Shown here in pieces: positions 55,273 through 64,000 of a stretch of 64,000 bases of DNA. How positions within the stretch are numbered: position 1 is the stretch's first letter; every line of letters starts with the position of its first letter. The translations under genes and the position numbers were made by a program. The notes beneath the pieces were generated by a model. The model ran no database searches. It was not told the DNA's origin and saw nothing but the letters and a program-made list of their open reading frames with translations. The stretch covers positions 1 to 64,000 of the forward strand of contig SNVD02009765.1 in the NCBI GenBank assembly GCA_013180625.2, given 5' to 3'. This DNA comes from Boswellia sacra. Its lineage: Eukaryota > Streptophyta > Magnoliopsida > Sapindales > Burseraceae.

Positions 55273-56737
55273 CCTGCAAACATTAATGGTTTAAAAGAAG
55301 AAGAATATTAATTGACATTAATGGTTTAGTTAGCTTGCCATTAATTGTCTATTCGCATTCACTTCCACTAGTACAGTAGTCTGTAAGACTGTAACTTCCT
55401 GTCTTTTCATGCATAACCGATAACATATACCGGGGAAGTACTTGTTTTCCAGTCTTAACATTCACTTGTCCAGCCGAATGGGTACTATTTATAATTAGGT
55501 CAATGTGACAAACTCTCAAGCAGAGATGTCGCGTAGAGAAGGCTCATGGGCATCGTTTCAAACCCATTTGAGAATGTAATGACCTCCGAAAATATTTCTC
55601 GTAGTCATTGATAATTGATACACTATTTCTTTTCTCTGGCTACTTTTAAGACTTTAAGCATTTTTGCTAGCATTTTAAAAAAGCAGTTTTATGAAAAAAT
55701 ATATTTTCTAACGCATTGAAATCAATATCAATCACGTATTATTTTTAAAATTTAAAAAAAAAATTAAAACTAACTACACATTCTTTCAAAATTTTAAAAA
55801 CAAAACTCAAAAAAGACAAATAAACACAAGTTTTCTAACTACTCCTACATTGTTAGTGTACATTATGGAATATGCAATGCATCCACAATTGCTGACAGAC
55901 TAATGTAATCATTCATACGTTTTAATTACACAAAGACTGGAGTTTGATTTATATCAACAATCTCCCTCGTCCTCCTCGAACTTTCCAAAGCTACCAAATT
56001 AATTAAGAAAGGATGATGTGTATGTGTATCAGATAAACTAAACATTCCATTAACCAGAACAAGGAAATCTTAGAAATCAGCTCCGAAACCCAGCAACTTA
56101 TCACCCTTTCTCACCTACCCTCTATTCCATGACAAATTTCTCTTCTCTGGATATTTCCACCCTCTCCCTCTATATCATCCCCTCTATTAATTAAGCTTAG
56201 CCTCCTCCCCCACCCCAGCTCCCTTCTCCATCCTCCCCTGGCACTTCTAGTAGAATTTACGCGTGCTTTTACTCTAGAGATTTGTCCTCTCGCACAAACG
56301 TGTCCAAGTGGATTCTACGTTACAACCCTACAAACAATGCATGGCACTGCGTCTCCACCATCCCTGGCCTCAACAGAACCAGGTTTTGTATCATGGCATT
56401 TACTACTGGCCAGTGACTTCATTTAAATATTCGGTGGCAGGCTGGCTCAAAAATTTCCAGGCTCCGAACCTGACGAAACCTTTGAGGTCAACCTCGAAGT
56501 GCTACAAACGGTTTGACGTTACGATGTACGTAAGAACGTTTGACAAAGAAGAAGGAGAGGACTTGAAGAAGAAGGTTAGCTGAATTCACTGAAGGCTTCA
56601 GGAATTCAAAGAAGCAAAACAGAGTTCATACAGGGCAGCAACGTTTTGACAAAGAAGGCAAGCCGAATTAATACATGGCAGCCCTTACATGTTTGGAGAA
56701 GGCAAGCGGAGTTCATATAAGGCAGGCTAATATTTAC

Positions 56738-56810
56738 CTGCAAATTGAAAGCGGTAGATAATATTGTCTCTTCCGTTGTCTTAGATGCTTGAGAAAAGTA
56801 TTTGAGGAAC
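56738..56810 (-). other. Second 5' untranslated exon of the CC gene at 54781
   Basis: Bounded on the minus strand by AACAG and by CAATTTGCAG/GTAAAT. It contains TTTTCTCAAGCATCTAAG, which aligns with TTTCTGAAGCATCACAG at 58228-58309. Both exons are followed by consensus GTAA donors. Confidence 0.6.
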
Positions 56811-56916
56811 CTGTTCAAATGCATGTTGAAGGAAATAATTAGAGTCAACAAGGCATATAGAATAAAAGGAGGAGGAGTAATAGCTCTGGAACACACCACC
56901 AAAGAATTAGTTCTAC

Positions 56917-56990
56917 CTCAACGTTTGAAACGCCTGAGCAGATTAGATTGCAGATTCCTGTAGGTTTGAAAGAGTGAGAGCAGGCACCCG
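56917..56990 (-). other. First 5' untranslated exon of the CC gene at 54781
   Basis: The minus-strand sequence GCTCAGGCGTTTCAAACGTT ends in GAG/GTAGAAC. Its paralog at 58438-58510 has GCTCAGGCGATTC and ends CCTTGAG/GTTGAAC. The right edge is approximate. Confidence 0.5.
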
Positions 56991-57264
56991 GACGTTTGAA
57001 AGAGTGAGAGAATAGAGTTGGTTATGCGAGCGAGGGTTCATATGGAATTATACTTTCGTTCCATTTTCTAAAGTCAAGTCTCCATTCATTTTTTATTCAC
57101 AGACAATTTCAGAAACAATACCGTAAGTTCTTGGAAGTTGCTTATGCGGCAACAAAAAGACAGAACTTTTTATACCGACCGAGTTCAGATTTTGGTGGAA
57201 CTGAAAGCAGCCATTAAGTTGGAATAATTTGAGATTGGAGGGCTATAATCGTCATTTAGACTTT

Positions 57265-57362
57265 AAAAATATATTTGTAAGTGCCAGGATTCGAACTTGA
57301 GAATAAGACTTTAAAACATAAAAAATGAACTATACCACCAGGCCGAAGGACTTACTTTGTAA
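57265..57362 (-). mobile_element. Possible tRNA-derived SINE
   Basis: On the minus strand an A-box-like CCTGGTGGTATAGTTCA is followed 35 bases later by a B-box-like AGTTCGAATCCTGG. This spacing and order are those of RNA polymerase III promoters in SINEs. No target duplication or family match was established. It could also be a tRNA-gene relic. Confidence 0.4.
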
Positions 57363-58227
57363 TATTTTCAAAAAATATTGAACTTACTAAATATTATATC
57401 GTAGCCCTAATTAGGCATCCTTCCTCATTTCCTTCTTCACTAGTCTCCTCCGTTCTGTCCTCCTTAAAAGTTAAAAAGCATTTCATATTAATATATTATG
57501 CTTAGAAATTTAAAACAGGGGCTTACTATTTTCTTATATATTATAAAAATTTGTGTTAATATCACCATATTTGAAATATAATGTACTTCCATAATAAATT
57601 GAAAGTAGCATCGGTAAATAGAATTCTTTTACTTCCAAAAAAAAAAAAAAGAGATGTTATCTTACATCTGAAGTATATACTTGTATAATTTCATGTTACA
57701 TCTAAAGTGAAATAATAAAAGTTAAGATCAATCATCAATCATTTACATATATTTTCATTAAATTATCTTTATTCTCTCATAGAGGTTTTCAACAAGAAGG
57801 AAATTAGAGTCTTATGATTTCTATAGCATACATATTTTATATAAGAACAATGCTATATCTACAATCAAGTTCTTACAATCTGAGTTGACAAAAATTTACT
57901 GGAATAGTAAAAAATAAAAATGAATAAGAGAAGTTACAATAGGTGACATATAAATTATATCTCTCGGAGGGTATTGCCAACTTAGGTTGTAAAGAGATCT
58001 AGTTGTAAATTGGTTGTAAGTATTGTATTATTTTTTATATAAAACTTTTTGGACGTATTATGCACCTTGGCACATGCATTTGCATTACTATAATACAAGA
58101 TTCAAGAATATTGGGATGATAAAAATCTCTTCAAAACATGTAAAGATTTTTATAACCTTTATATATGAACTTTTACATACTTTGATTTACCCAAGAGTGA
58201 CCGTGTTGGTGAGCTTGAAGCAATTAC

Positions 58228-58309
58228 CTGGAAAACTGGCTGATTATTTCTTTACGACTTTACGTACGTTTTTCAGATACTGTGATGCTTCAGAAAGTAC
58301 TTGAAGGAC
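58228..58309 (-). other. Orphan copy of the second CC untranslated exon
   Basis: Bounded by GAGCAG and by AGTTTTCCAG/GTAATT on the minus strand and homologous to 56738-56810. No separate coding exon lies between it and the next downstream untranslated exon set, so it is either an alternative far-upstream leader of the 54781 gene or a leftover of a deleted copy. Confidence 0.55.
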
Positions 58310-58437
58310 CTGCTCAAATTAAGTAGAGTTAATAAAGCATGTCAATAAGAATCAGAAAAGCAATGAGTAGCTATGCGAAACATGTATATATATAGATGAA
58401 GCAAAAGAAAATTTTTGAGTTAAACAATTAGTTCAAC

Positions 58438-58510
58438 CTCAAGGTTTGTGAAGAGCGAGGGAGGAATCGCCTGAGCACAGTAGATTACAGAGGGAGAGAA
58501 ATGATGTTAG
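58438..58510 (-). other. Orphan copy of the first CC untranslated exon
   Basis: Homologous to 56917-56990, with donor GAG/GTTGAAC. Together with 58228-58309 it shows that the 5' leader and promoter were duplicated as a unit of roughly 1.5 kb. Confidence 0.5.
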
Positions 58511-58567
58511 TCCTCCTTTATTTTAATTTCCAAGAATTGAATCGAAGTCTTTGGGTTGTCGCGTTAC

Positions 58568-58579
58568 GTTCTGATACCA
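58568..58579 (-). promoter_or_regulatory. Isolated tRNA-Met primer-binding-like site
   Basis: The minus strand reads TGGTATCAGAAC, the core of a methionine-tRNA primer site, preceded by TTTCCCACACCGCG. It may mark the inner end of a decayed LTR lying to its right (58587 to about 59345), which has LTR-like words but no proven ends. Confidence 0.3.
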
Positions 58580-58825
58580 CGCGGTGTGGGAAAGCAACAT
58601 AGAGAAACAGTATGAGAGTTGATATCTGCCTTCACTAAGAAAATAGAAAAACAAAAATTCTTTGACAAATCATCAAAATTTTATTAAAACAAAACAGTCT
58701 CCCAACTTAAACCTAAGGGATGCAACAAGGAGGTTCCAGTCGTGCTAATTATCTTGCACAGTCGAGCCTTGATGCTAAATCAAGATGAATCTAGAGGCTC
58801 AAGTTGTTTAAAAACCTACTGAAAT

Positions 58826-58930
58826 CCTACTGAAGTTAAGAAGAAATCAGCGGCGGAAAAGAAGAAGCCTGCATCGACAGAACCAAAGGCTAAGAGACTC
58901 AAAAAGATTGGCAAGAGTTCAAGGTTTTAA
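58826..58930 (+). other. Lys/Ala-rich 34-codon reading frame, perhaps an exon relic
   Basis: The frame reads PTEVKKKSAAEKKKPASTEP then KAKRLKKIGKSSRF and a stop. There is no start codon in reach. The composition recalls basic tails of chromatin or ribosomal proteins, but I cannot assign it. It may be chance. Confidence 0.2.
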
Positions 58931-59344
58931 TTTAATGAGTTTGTAGTTCCTTCAAGATAGGGATCAGATTGGTGAAGATGGGAGTGCCTAAGTGTCGTAA
59001 CCAGGCATTGGGGCAGACACCCATCTCGCAGAGTTTTAGCGAGAGATGACCACTCATCATATCCCCGTTAAACCACCTGAAGGATCATACTACGCCTAGC
59101 GCCTGTGTCAGCTGTTTATACCAATGCTTCAAATCATACTTTGCTTTGTTTTCGATGTGGGATCAAGGCGGCAACCGACTCTAACGGACTCTTAACGGTT
59201 GATGGAAATTGTGGGTTTAAATGTTAATTAAATAAAAACTTGGAGGTAATTTCTCAGTCGATGGATAACTATTGTGATACTAGTCTCTCAATGATTGACG
59301 GAAAATGATTGTGATGGACGGAAAGGAGGAAATTTTCTCATCAA

Positions 59345-59545
59345 TAATACTAAGTATATAACCAACTTGTACAATCTAACTCATACAACCAGACATGATA
59401 TAAATTCATTGGATGTGTGAGTCTCTTTTTTTATTAAAAATTAGTTAATTTATTTTTTTATTTTTATCCATTCAGTGAATTTATGTCATGTCAAGTTGTA
59501 TGAGTTAGATTATACAACTTAATTGTATACCTAATATTACTATTT
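59345..59545. mobile_element. MITE with inverted ends related in style to the one at 29905
   Basis: AATACTAAGTATATAACCAA, then CAATCTAACTCATACAACC at the left, pair with the complement of the right end (ATATTAGGTATACAATTAAG, then ATAATCTAACTCATACAACT). ACTCATACAA is shared in style with the 29905 element. I could not fix an exact target duplication. Confidence 0.5.
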
Positions 59546-59789
59546 TTCCATAATAAGCAGATAATTATTGTGATACTATACTCTATAAACAAACTTTTTC
59601 AACTAAATATTTAGAGTAAATGCTTAATTGAAAATAATAAAAATTAGGAGAGAATTAAAAAAGTCCCTCCTAATTTTTATATTTTGGCTACATCATGCCC
59701 CTGAAACGACACATAAAACTTTTGCTGATTATAAAGAGAGTAGATATGATAATTAGAGAATTCAATAGCACTTGTACGTAAAGAGGAAA

Positions 59790-60160
59790 TTAAACACGCA
59801 AACAAAGATAAATCTTAGTTAGGACATTTATAAGCAAAGCAAAAGCCAATATGGATTTTAATACAAGCCAGATACATGGCGCACTGCCTTTTACGTATTT
59901 ATCACATGAGCCCACCCAAAACAAAAGGCCTACAAATTTATCATTCACAAGTAGTTGCATTTTTCTTTTCTTCCGGATCAATCTTAAGTTTCCGTTTTCC
60001 TCTATCGCACATAGAGCTTTTAGTTCCACTTCAAGTTTGGCAACGTTCTTCTCCGTACGTCTTACATTGTTATATTTGACCTTCACGTACAAACTTGTAT
60101 ATCTTTTCGGCTCCACATAGTGCCAGCCCAATCAGTGCACAGCTTACGATTTGTGCTACA
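59790..60160 (-). pseudogene. Truncated CC gene copy
   Basis: On the minus strand, near 60157, the expected ATGG is replaced by ATGTAGCACAA, one base short, so the frame is shifted at the start. VAQIVSCALIGLALCGAEKI follows. After another shift come YNNVRRTEKNVAKLEVELK and LRLIRKKRKMQL, which match YKYVKNMSKNFASLEREERA and the following segment of the 54781 copy. Then the sequence diverges into a hydrophobic frame unrelated to the CC family and stops at 59790. The WL-EV-KIK motif is absent. It is clearly a dead copy; its 3' flank is paralogous to 54592-54720. Confidence 0.72.
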
Positions 60161-60674
60161 TAATGGTTGAAAAAGAAAGAATGAGTATTATTGGTGTAAC
60201 TTTTTTACTGTCAACCTACGAAATGATTAATGCATTTATATGAAATGCCTATATCTGATAACAGTTTCACCCTTGTCATGAACTTGCTAATTCTGCATGT
60301 TATTGAGGAAATACGAATAATATGTATTTTTTTTTATTTTTTAGTTTTTACTTTTCTTCAGATAGGAAATACAAATGCATAGTCCAGAACTTTGGGGGTC
60401 TTCAAATAAAAATTTACTAGCCAAAAGTCAATTTGAATTCTAATCAGTTTTCAAACAGCAGAAAATTAGAGTACAATTGCCAGCACATCCATGCACAAAC
60501 GCAAGATATTAGCTAGGATCACCAAAGTCTCTAAAAAAACATGTAAAGATTTTATCAAAGCATCAAAGCACTGGCTGGTGGTTTCTGACGGTTAAGAGAC
60601 GGATCTATTTGGTACCTTGGCCCTGGAAATTTTGAAAAATTCTTGGATTCTATAACAGAGTTATGAATGTGTTA

Positions 60675-60708
<34 letters not shown>

Positions 60709-61400
60709 ATACACACAATAAATTAATGTGATAAAAAATTAATAGATTACGTGAATCTACTTCAGCTTTATCTTATATAAATGCAATTGATGTTGAGCAT
60801 ATTAAAATAATTGGTGCTACAACTATAACTTTTGGGTCGGGCTGGAGGCTGGGTCCAGTATAATTGAGGTTTCCTCACGTGGGGGATGGCCCAATTCACT
60901 TTTGATGTTTATATTGACAGGTTTATATACTTCCCTGTATCTTTCCTGGGCTGCCCACTCGATTGGTAGAATAAGGAATGAAGAGAAACTGAAATTGGGA
61001 AATCAAAGCTGGTCTTAAAATCTCTGCCCCGCCCCGCCCTGCCCACTTTGGTTTTTACAATTAACTGTTCATTTCCAATTAGCGTTAAGATTGTTACACA
61101 TTAGATCCTGGCTTCACTGTTCTTTCTTCTTAAATTGGTCTCAACTATTGCCTTCAAACCAATATGAGTTTCCCTCTTTGATTTACTCTAATTTGGAGTC
61201 AAACTCATCAAGCTTGTTATTCATATCTTAGCTAGTACATCTAACAAAAAGACTATCGTGATTCAATTTTGATCTAAATAGAAATGTTTTCAATGAAATC
61301 ATTAGGTTACCTATTTATATTGTGCAATTTTATTTATCATTTCTTTTTCAACTTGGTTGTATTTACTTGACATTGTCAAGCCATAATTGTCCTCTCCATT
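60161..61400. other. Intergenic, nothing recognised
   Basis: AT-rich with a (TA)n run at 60674-60698 and a short GC-rich word run, TGCCCCGCCCCGCCCTGCCC, near 61024. No gene or bounded element is seen. 61401-61410 is a target copy of the next element. Confidence 0.4.
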
Positions 61401-61410
61401 TTATTTTCAA

Positions 61411-62039
61411 GAGTAATTAACATTGTCACTTTCAACGTTTGGGCAAAGTAACACTTTTCCTCAATCTTCGGCAAAATAACATAAAGACCCCCAATTTCCA
61501 AATATCATTAGTGCATCCGTTAAATATATTATAGAAAGACAATTTTGCCTCTATTTATGTTATAAGATTTCTTATTTATTTCTCTTTATAGATGAGAAAA
61601 TTTTAAAAACACTAACAAGACTCGAAAGATTCTTTTTTTTTTAATTTTTAAAGAAAATGGTTTATATATATAGGTTGTAAAAAAATGATTTTTTTGAAAA
61701 TAAAAATTAAAAAGAAAATGGTTTGTAGATAAATGAAAATAGTAGTCTAAATGGCTTTCTTTCTAATTTTTATTTTTTAAAAATAAAAATTGAAAAGAAA
61801 TTAAACCATTTAAAAAAAGGCTTGTAAATAAAAATTAATGTTTTTAAAATTTTTCTTCTTTATAAAGAGAAATAAATAAAGAAATCTTAGAATATAAATG
61901 AAAGCAAAATTGTCTTTTTATAATATATTTAACAGATGAACTAAAGGTGTTTGAAAATTGAAAGTTTGTATGTTATTTCGTCAAAGGTTGAGGGGAGAGT
62001 GTTTTTCACCCAAATATTGGGGGTGGTAAGTAATTGCTC
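61411..62039. mobile_element. Fold-back Mutator-type MITE
   Basis: The 629-bp element starts GAGTAATTAAC and ends GTAATTGCTC. It is flanked by identical 10-mers TTATTTTCAA (61401-61410, 62040-62049). Arms of about 200 bp are inverted copies (TTAAATATATTATAGAAAGA, then GACAATTTTGC, at the left; complement at the right). The centre is A/T-rich with GAAAATGGTTT repeats. It is non-coding. Confidence 0.85.
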
Positions 62040-62049
62040 TTATTTTCAA

Positions 62050-62590
62050 GCCATAATCGTCCGCTTCATATGGAATTATACAATTTGCTTTTAATAGAAC
62101 ATTTTCTTTCATTTTCATTTTCTGCTTTTTTCCTTTCTTATTTGGGAAAATTCAAAAAATAGGCCAAATTAGCGGGCTTTACTGAAACATAAACACATTC
62201 TCAAAACTTTTGATGCTATAGACACTTTACGCATGAAATGACGAAAATACCTTTTGTTCATTCATTATTGAAAAGAAAGAAGAAACATCCATCATTCCTC
62301 CTTCCTCCACTGTCCAAAACACTTCAATACCAATGTTTTATCTCATGGTTTAATCTTAGAGTTGAAGCTGAGCAACAAGGTAATATAACTCTCTCTAATC
62401 TCTCTCTAAATAACTTTAGAATGTTGAAGTAGGTTGTAACGTTTTCATTATTTCTTATTTTTGTAGCTTTCAACCACATTATATAGCTTAAAATAGAAAT
62501 ATGTATGTGAACTAACCTTAGACATAATGCAATTTTTGCCAATATTTACAAAAAATTGCAAATCATAGAGAAAAATATGGTATTATAGGC
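62050..62590. other. Intergenic, nothing recognised
   Basis: AT-rich sequence. A second copy of CAAGCCATAATCGTCC occurs directly right of the preceding element (62046), and CAAGCCATAATTGTCC is present just left of it (61377). No gene is seen. Confidence 0.4.
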
Positions 62591-62594
62591 GAGG

Positions 62595-62870
62595 GGGAAG
62601 AAGACTCGACATAGTCAAGCAAGATTGCTTGACAAATGTGTCAAGTGTCAGTCTATGTTGTCGAAATGAAATGTCGGGTGTCGGGAAGTATTAGCAAACA
62701 ATAGATGTGTTGCGTCAGATGTATAAGACCGACGCTCTACATATCGAGGGGTCTTGTCGAGTGAGTGTGTCGAGGCTATTATCATGTGTCGAGTCAAGTG
62801 TCGAATGTGTCGATTGTTAGATGTGTGCAGGTTTTGTTGAGCATCGAGTGTCGAGTAGATTTCGTTGAGA
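62595..62870. repeat. GTCGAGTGTCG-rich segment upstream of the MULE transposase relic
   Basis: Many variants of TGTCGAGTGTCGA (TGTCGGGTGTCGG, TGTCGAGTCAAGTGTCGA, CATCGAGTGTCGAGTAG) are packed in about 280 bp. The same core word builds the interior of the hAT-like element at 31621-32612. No frame is supported. Confidence 0.6.
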
Positions 62871-62975
62871 TATGCCAAGCGTTTTGGTAGAATTGTAGTT
62901 TTTGTGACCTATTTATGCGATTTTATAATGATTTTTTGTCCACAAACCTTATATGATATGTCTCTTTCATGCAGG

Positions 62976-64000
62976 ATGGAAACTTTACACATACTTATTC
63001 TTTACAATGGTTCTTGAATAATGCAAGAGAATGGTGGTTATTTATACACCAGTGAGAGGGCAAAGCCATTGATAATTAGTAGATGTACTACTTATAATGA
63101 GTTGGTTGACTATATTAGTTTGAAATGGGTTAAGATCTTTGCAAGCATAACATAAGTTTAGAGGTTAAATTTGTTTTTAAGGGTGTTCCGCCATCGTCGA
63201 ATCTTGTTAAGACTGACAAAGATGTTTGTTTTTTTATACAACATTACTTGGAGGACCAACAGTTATAAACACCACTAATTGTCAAAGTTGAAGATAGGGA
63301 CAAGCAAAGATACAGGTCAAGATCGATGCAATACCAAGGCGGTGAAGTTCTTCTCATCCTTCTTTGTTTCGCTCAACAAGTGGAAGCAACCAATTAAGTG
63401 AGTGCACTTTTGTTTATGCACAACCATAGTTGAATGATGATGTTGGCATTGACTTTGAGCAATATTCGAGGCATGTAGGGCATGAGTCAGTTGGGGTGTT
63501 ATGTGAAAATGAAGAAGGTATGCCCTCATTGATGCTTTTGAGATTAGTACGTCATCTTGATAACATTAGAGAGTTTGAGAGTTTAGGCAATATTGATGTT
63601 AATGATGTTAGTGATGATGTTAATGATGACGATGGTGGCAATAAAGATAAGGATTATGCTAGTGATAATGTTAATGAGCATGGTGACGACGAGAATAATG
63701 ATTGCACTATTTGTATTGAAGATTTGGGTGAGAGTTTGAATGCTTTTATTGTTGATGGGTAGAATGTTGACGGTTATGATGAACACACAAAGGTTTTGAA
63801 TGATTTGAACCAGAATGTGTCGTTTAGCTTTCATTCTTCAATTCACTCCATACTTACTCCTTCACTATACATACATCAACAAGATTCGCAGTTGAATAAT
63901 GAGCCGGGAATAGATGCAAATTTTATACGTTAAGAAGCTAATTTGGATTCTGAAAATGACAATCGTCGGGCTAACACATTTATATGGATGCTGCCTATTG
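62976..64000 (+). pseudogene. N-terminal part of a Mutator-like (MuDR) transposase, decayed and cut by the window end
   Basis: From ATG 62976, one base after a TTCATGCAG acceptor-like sequence, the frame reads METLHILILYNGS, then a stop. It continues with GGYLYTSERAKPLIISRCTT, YNELVDYISLKW and, after a shift, SLEVKFVFKGVPPSSNL, DVCFFIQHYLEDQQ, and VEDRDKQRYRSRSMQYQGGE. Then comes DFEQYSRHVGHES followed by an Asp/Asn-rich acidic stretch (63580-63720). The order, a short beta-rich N-terminal domain with ISRxxTYxELVD, is typical of plant MULE transposases as I know them. Several stops and shifts show it is inactive. The catalytic and zinc-finger parts would be right of the window. Confidence 0.6.

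Larger units (their letters stand above)
55274..58227. other. 5' intron and upstream sequence of the CC gene; no other gene supported
   Basis: Apart from the untranslated exons and the SINE-like unit, this is AT-rich. The open frame 56308-56583 (+) and the frame 56606-56902 (-) have no domain I recognise. 57840-58020 has weak inverted ends (CAATGCTATATCTACAA and TTGTAAATTGGTTGTAAG), perhaps a decayed MITE. Confidence 0.4.

Noticed and set aside
56308..56583. 91-codon plus-strand frame as a gene
   Set aside because: It lies within the 5' intron of the CC gene, ends in low-complexity Lys/Glu, and has no recognised motif.
63583..63834. Ile/Asn-rich minus-strand frame at the right edge
   Set aside because: It is the complement of an acidic Asp/Asn repeat in the MULE transposase relic.

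Overview
The window is AT-rich nuclear DNA of a flowering plant. The evidence is the type of transposons present (Tork/Tnt1-like copia, Tat-like gypsy with an antisense gene, Mutator-like and hAT-like elements), GT-AG introns, and coiled-coil (CC) N-terminal domains of the RPS2/RPS5 type of CC-NBS-LRR resistance proteins. A woody eudicot (rosid, possibly Citrus or a relative) is my guess; nothing in the sequence proves the species. I see no intact, full-length housekeeping gene.

Layout. 1-4221 is a near-perfect palindrome with about 2.05 kb arms. 5116-7187 (-) is a decayed CC-NB-ARC pseudogene. 9973-15454 (+) is a dead Tnt1-like copia element; at its right edge it abuts the 5' end of a CC gene. 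17175-17777 is an hAT-like element with an exact 8-bp target-site duplication (TSD). 17812-28771 is a Mutator-like element (exact 10-bp TSD) into which a gypsy element, 20047-28123 (TSD GGGTT), has inserted. That gypsy element keeps gag-protease and the last codons of integrase, has lost RT, RNase H and most of integrase, and carries a spliced gene on the opposite strand. 29306-29830 (-) is a CC-only gene. 31621-32612 is an hAT-like element with an exact 8-bp TSD. 34049-40816 is a Pack-MULE-like element holding pieces of at least four unrelated cellular genes. It was invaded by a second, deleted copia copy (36399-40080, TSD GCTCT), which was itself invaded by a 1.83-kb solo LTR (36530-38358, TSD TCTCA).

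From 42.4 kb onward there is a set of diverged tandem copies of the CC gene, all on the minus strand (43184, 52196, 54781, 59790). Recognisable duplicated 5' untranslated exons lie at 46.1, 56.7-56.9 and 58.2-58.4 kb. The set is interrupted by nested hAT-like elements (50345-52104 with 50361-51597 inside it; 52408-53093) and by a solo LTR (54036-54591) whose empty site is preserved in the paralogous copy near 59.7 kb. The window ends in the start of a decayed MULE transposase gene (62976 onward).

How the parts fit. The genic signal is one gene family: short CC proteins of about 160-175 residues that all stop at the same place, soon after a conserved (V/E)KAP(S/T)S-like motif. Their first coding exon begins directly at a TTTGCAG splice acceptor. 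Most of the rest is transposon history, and for most elements it can be read from matching TSDs. Boundaries, TSDs and splice sites were read by eye; no similarity search was run.
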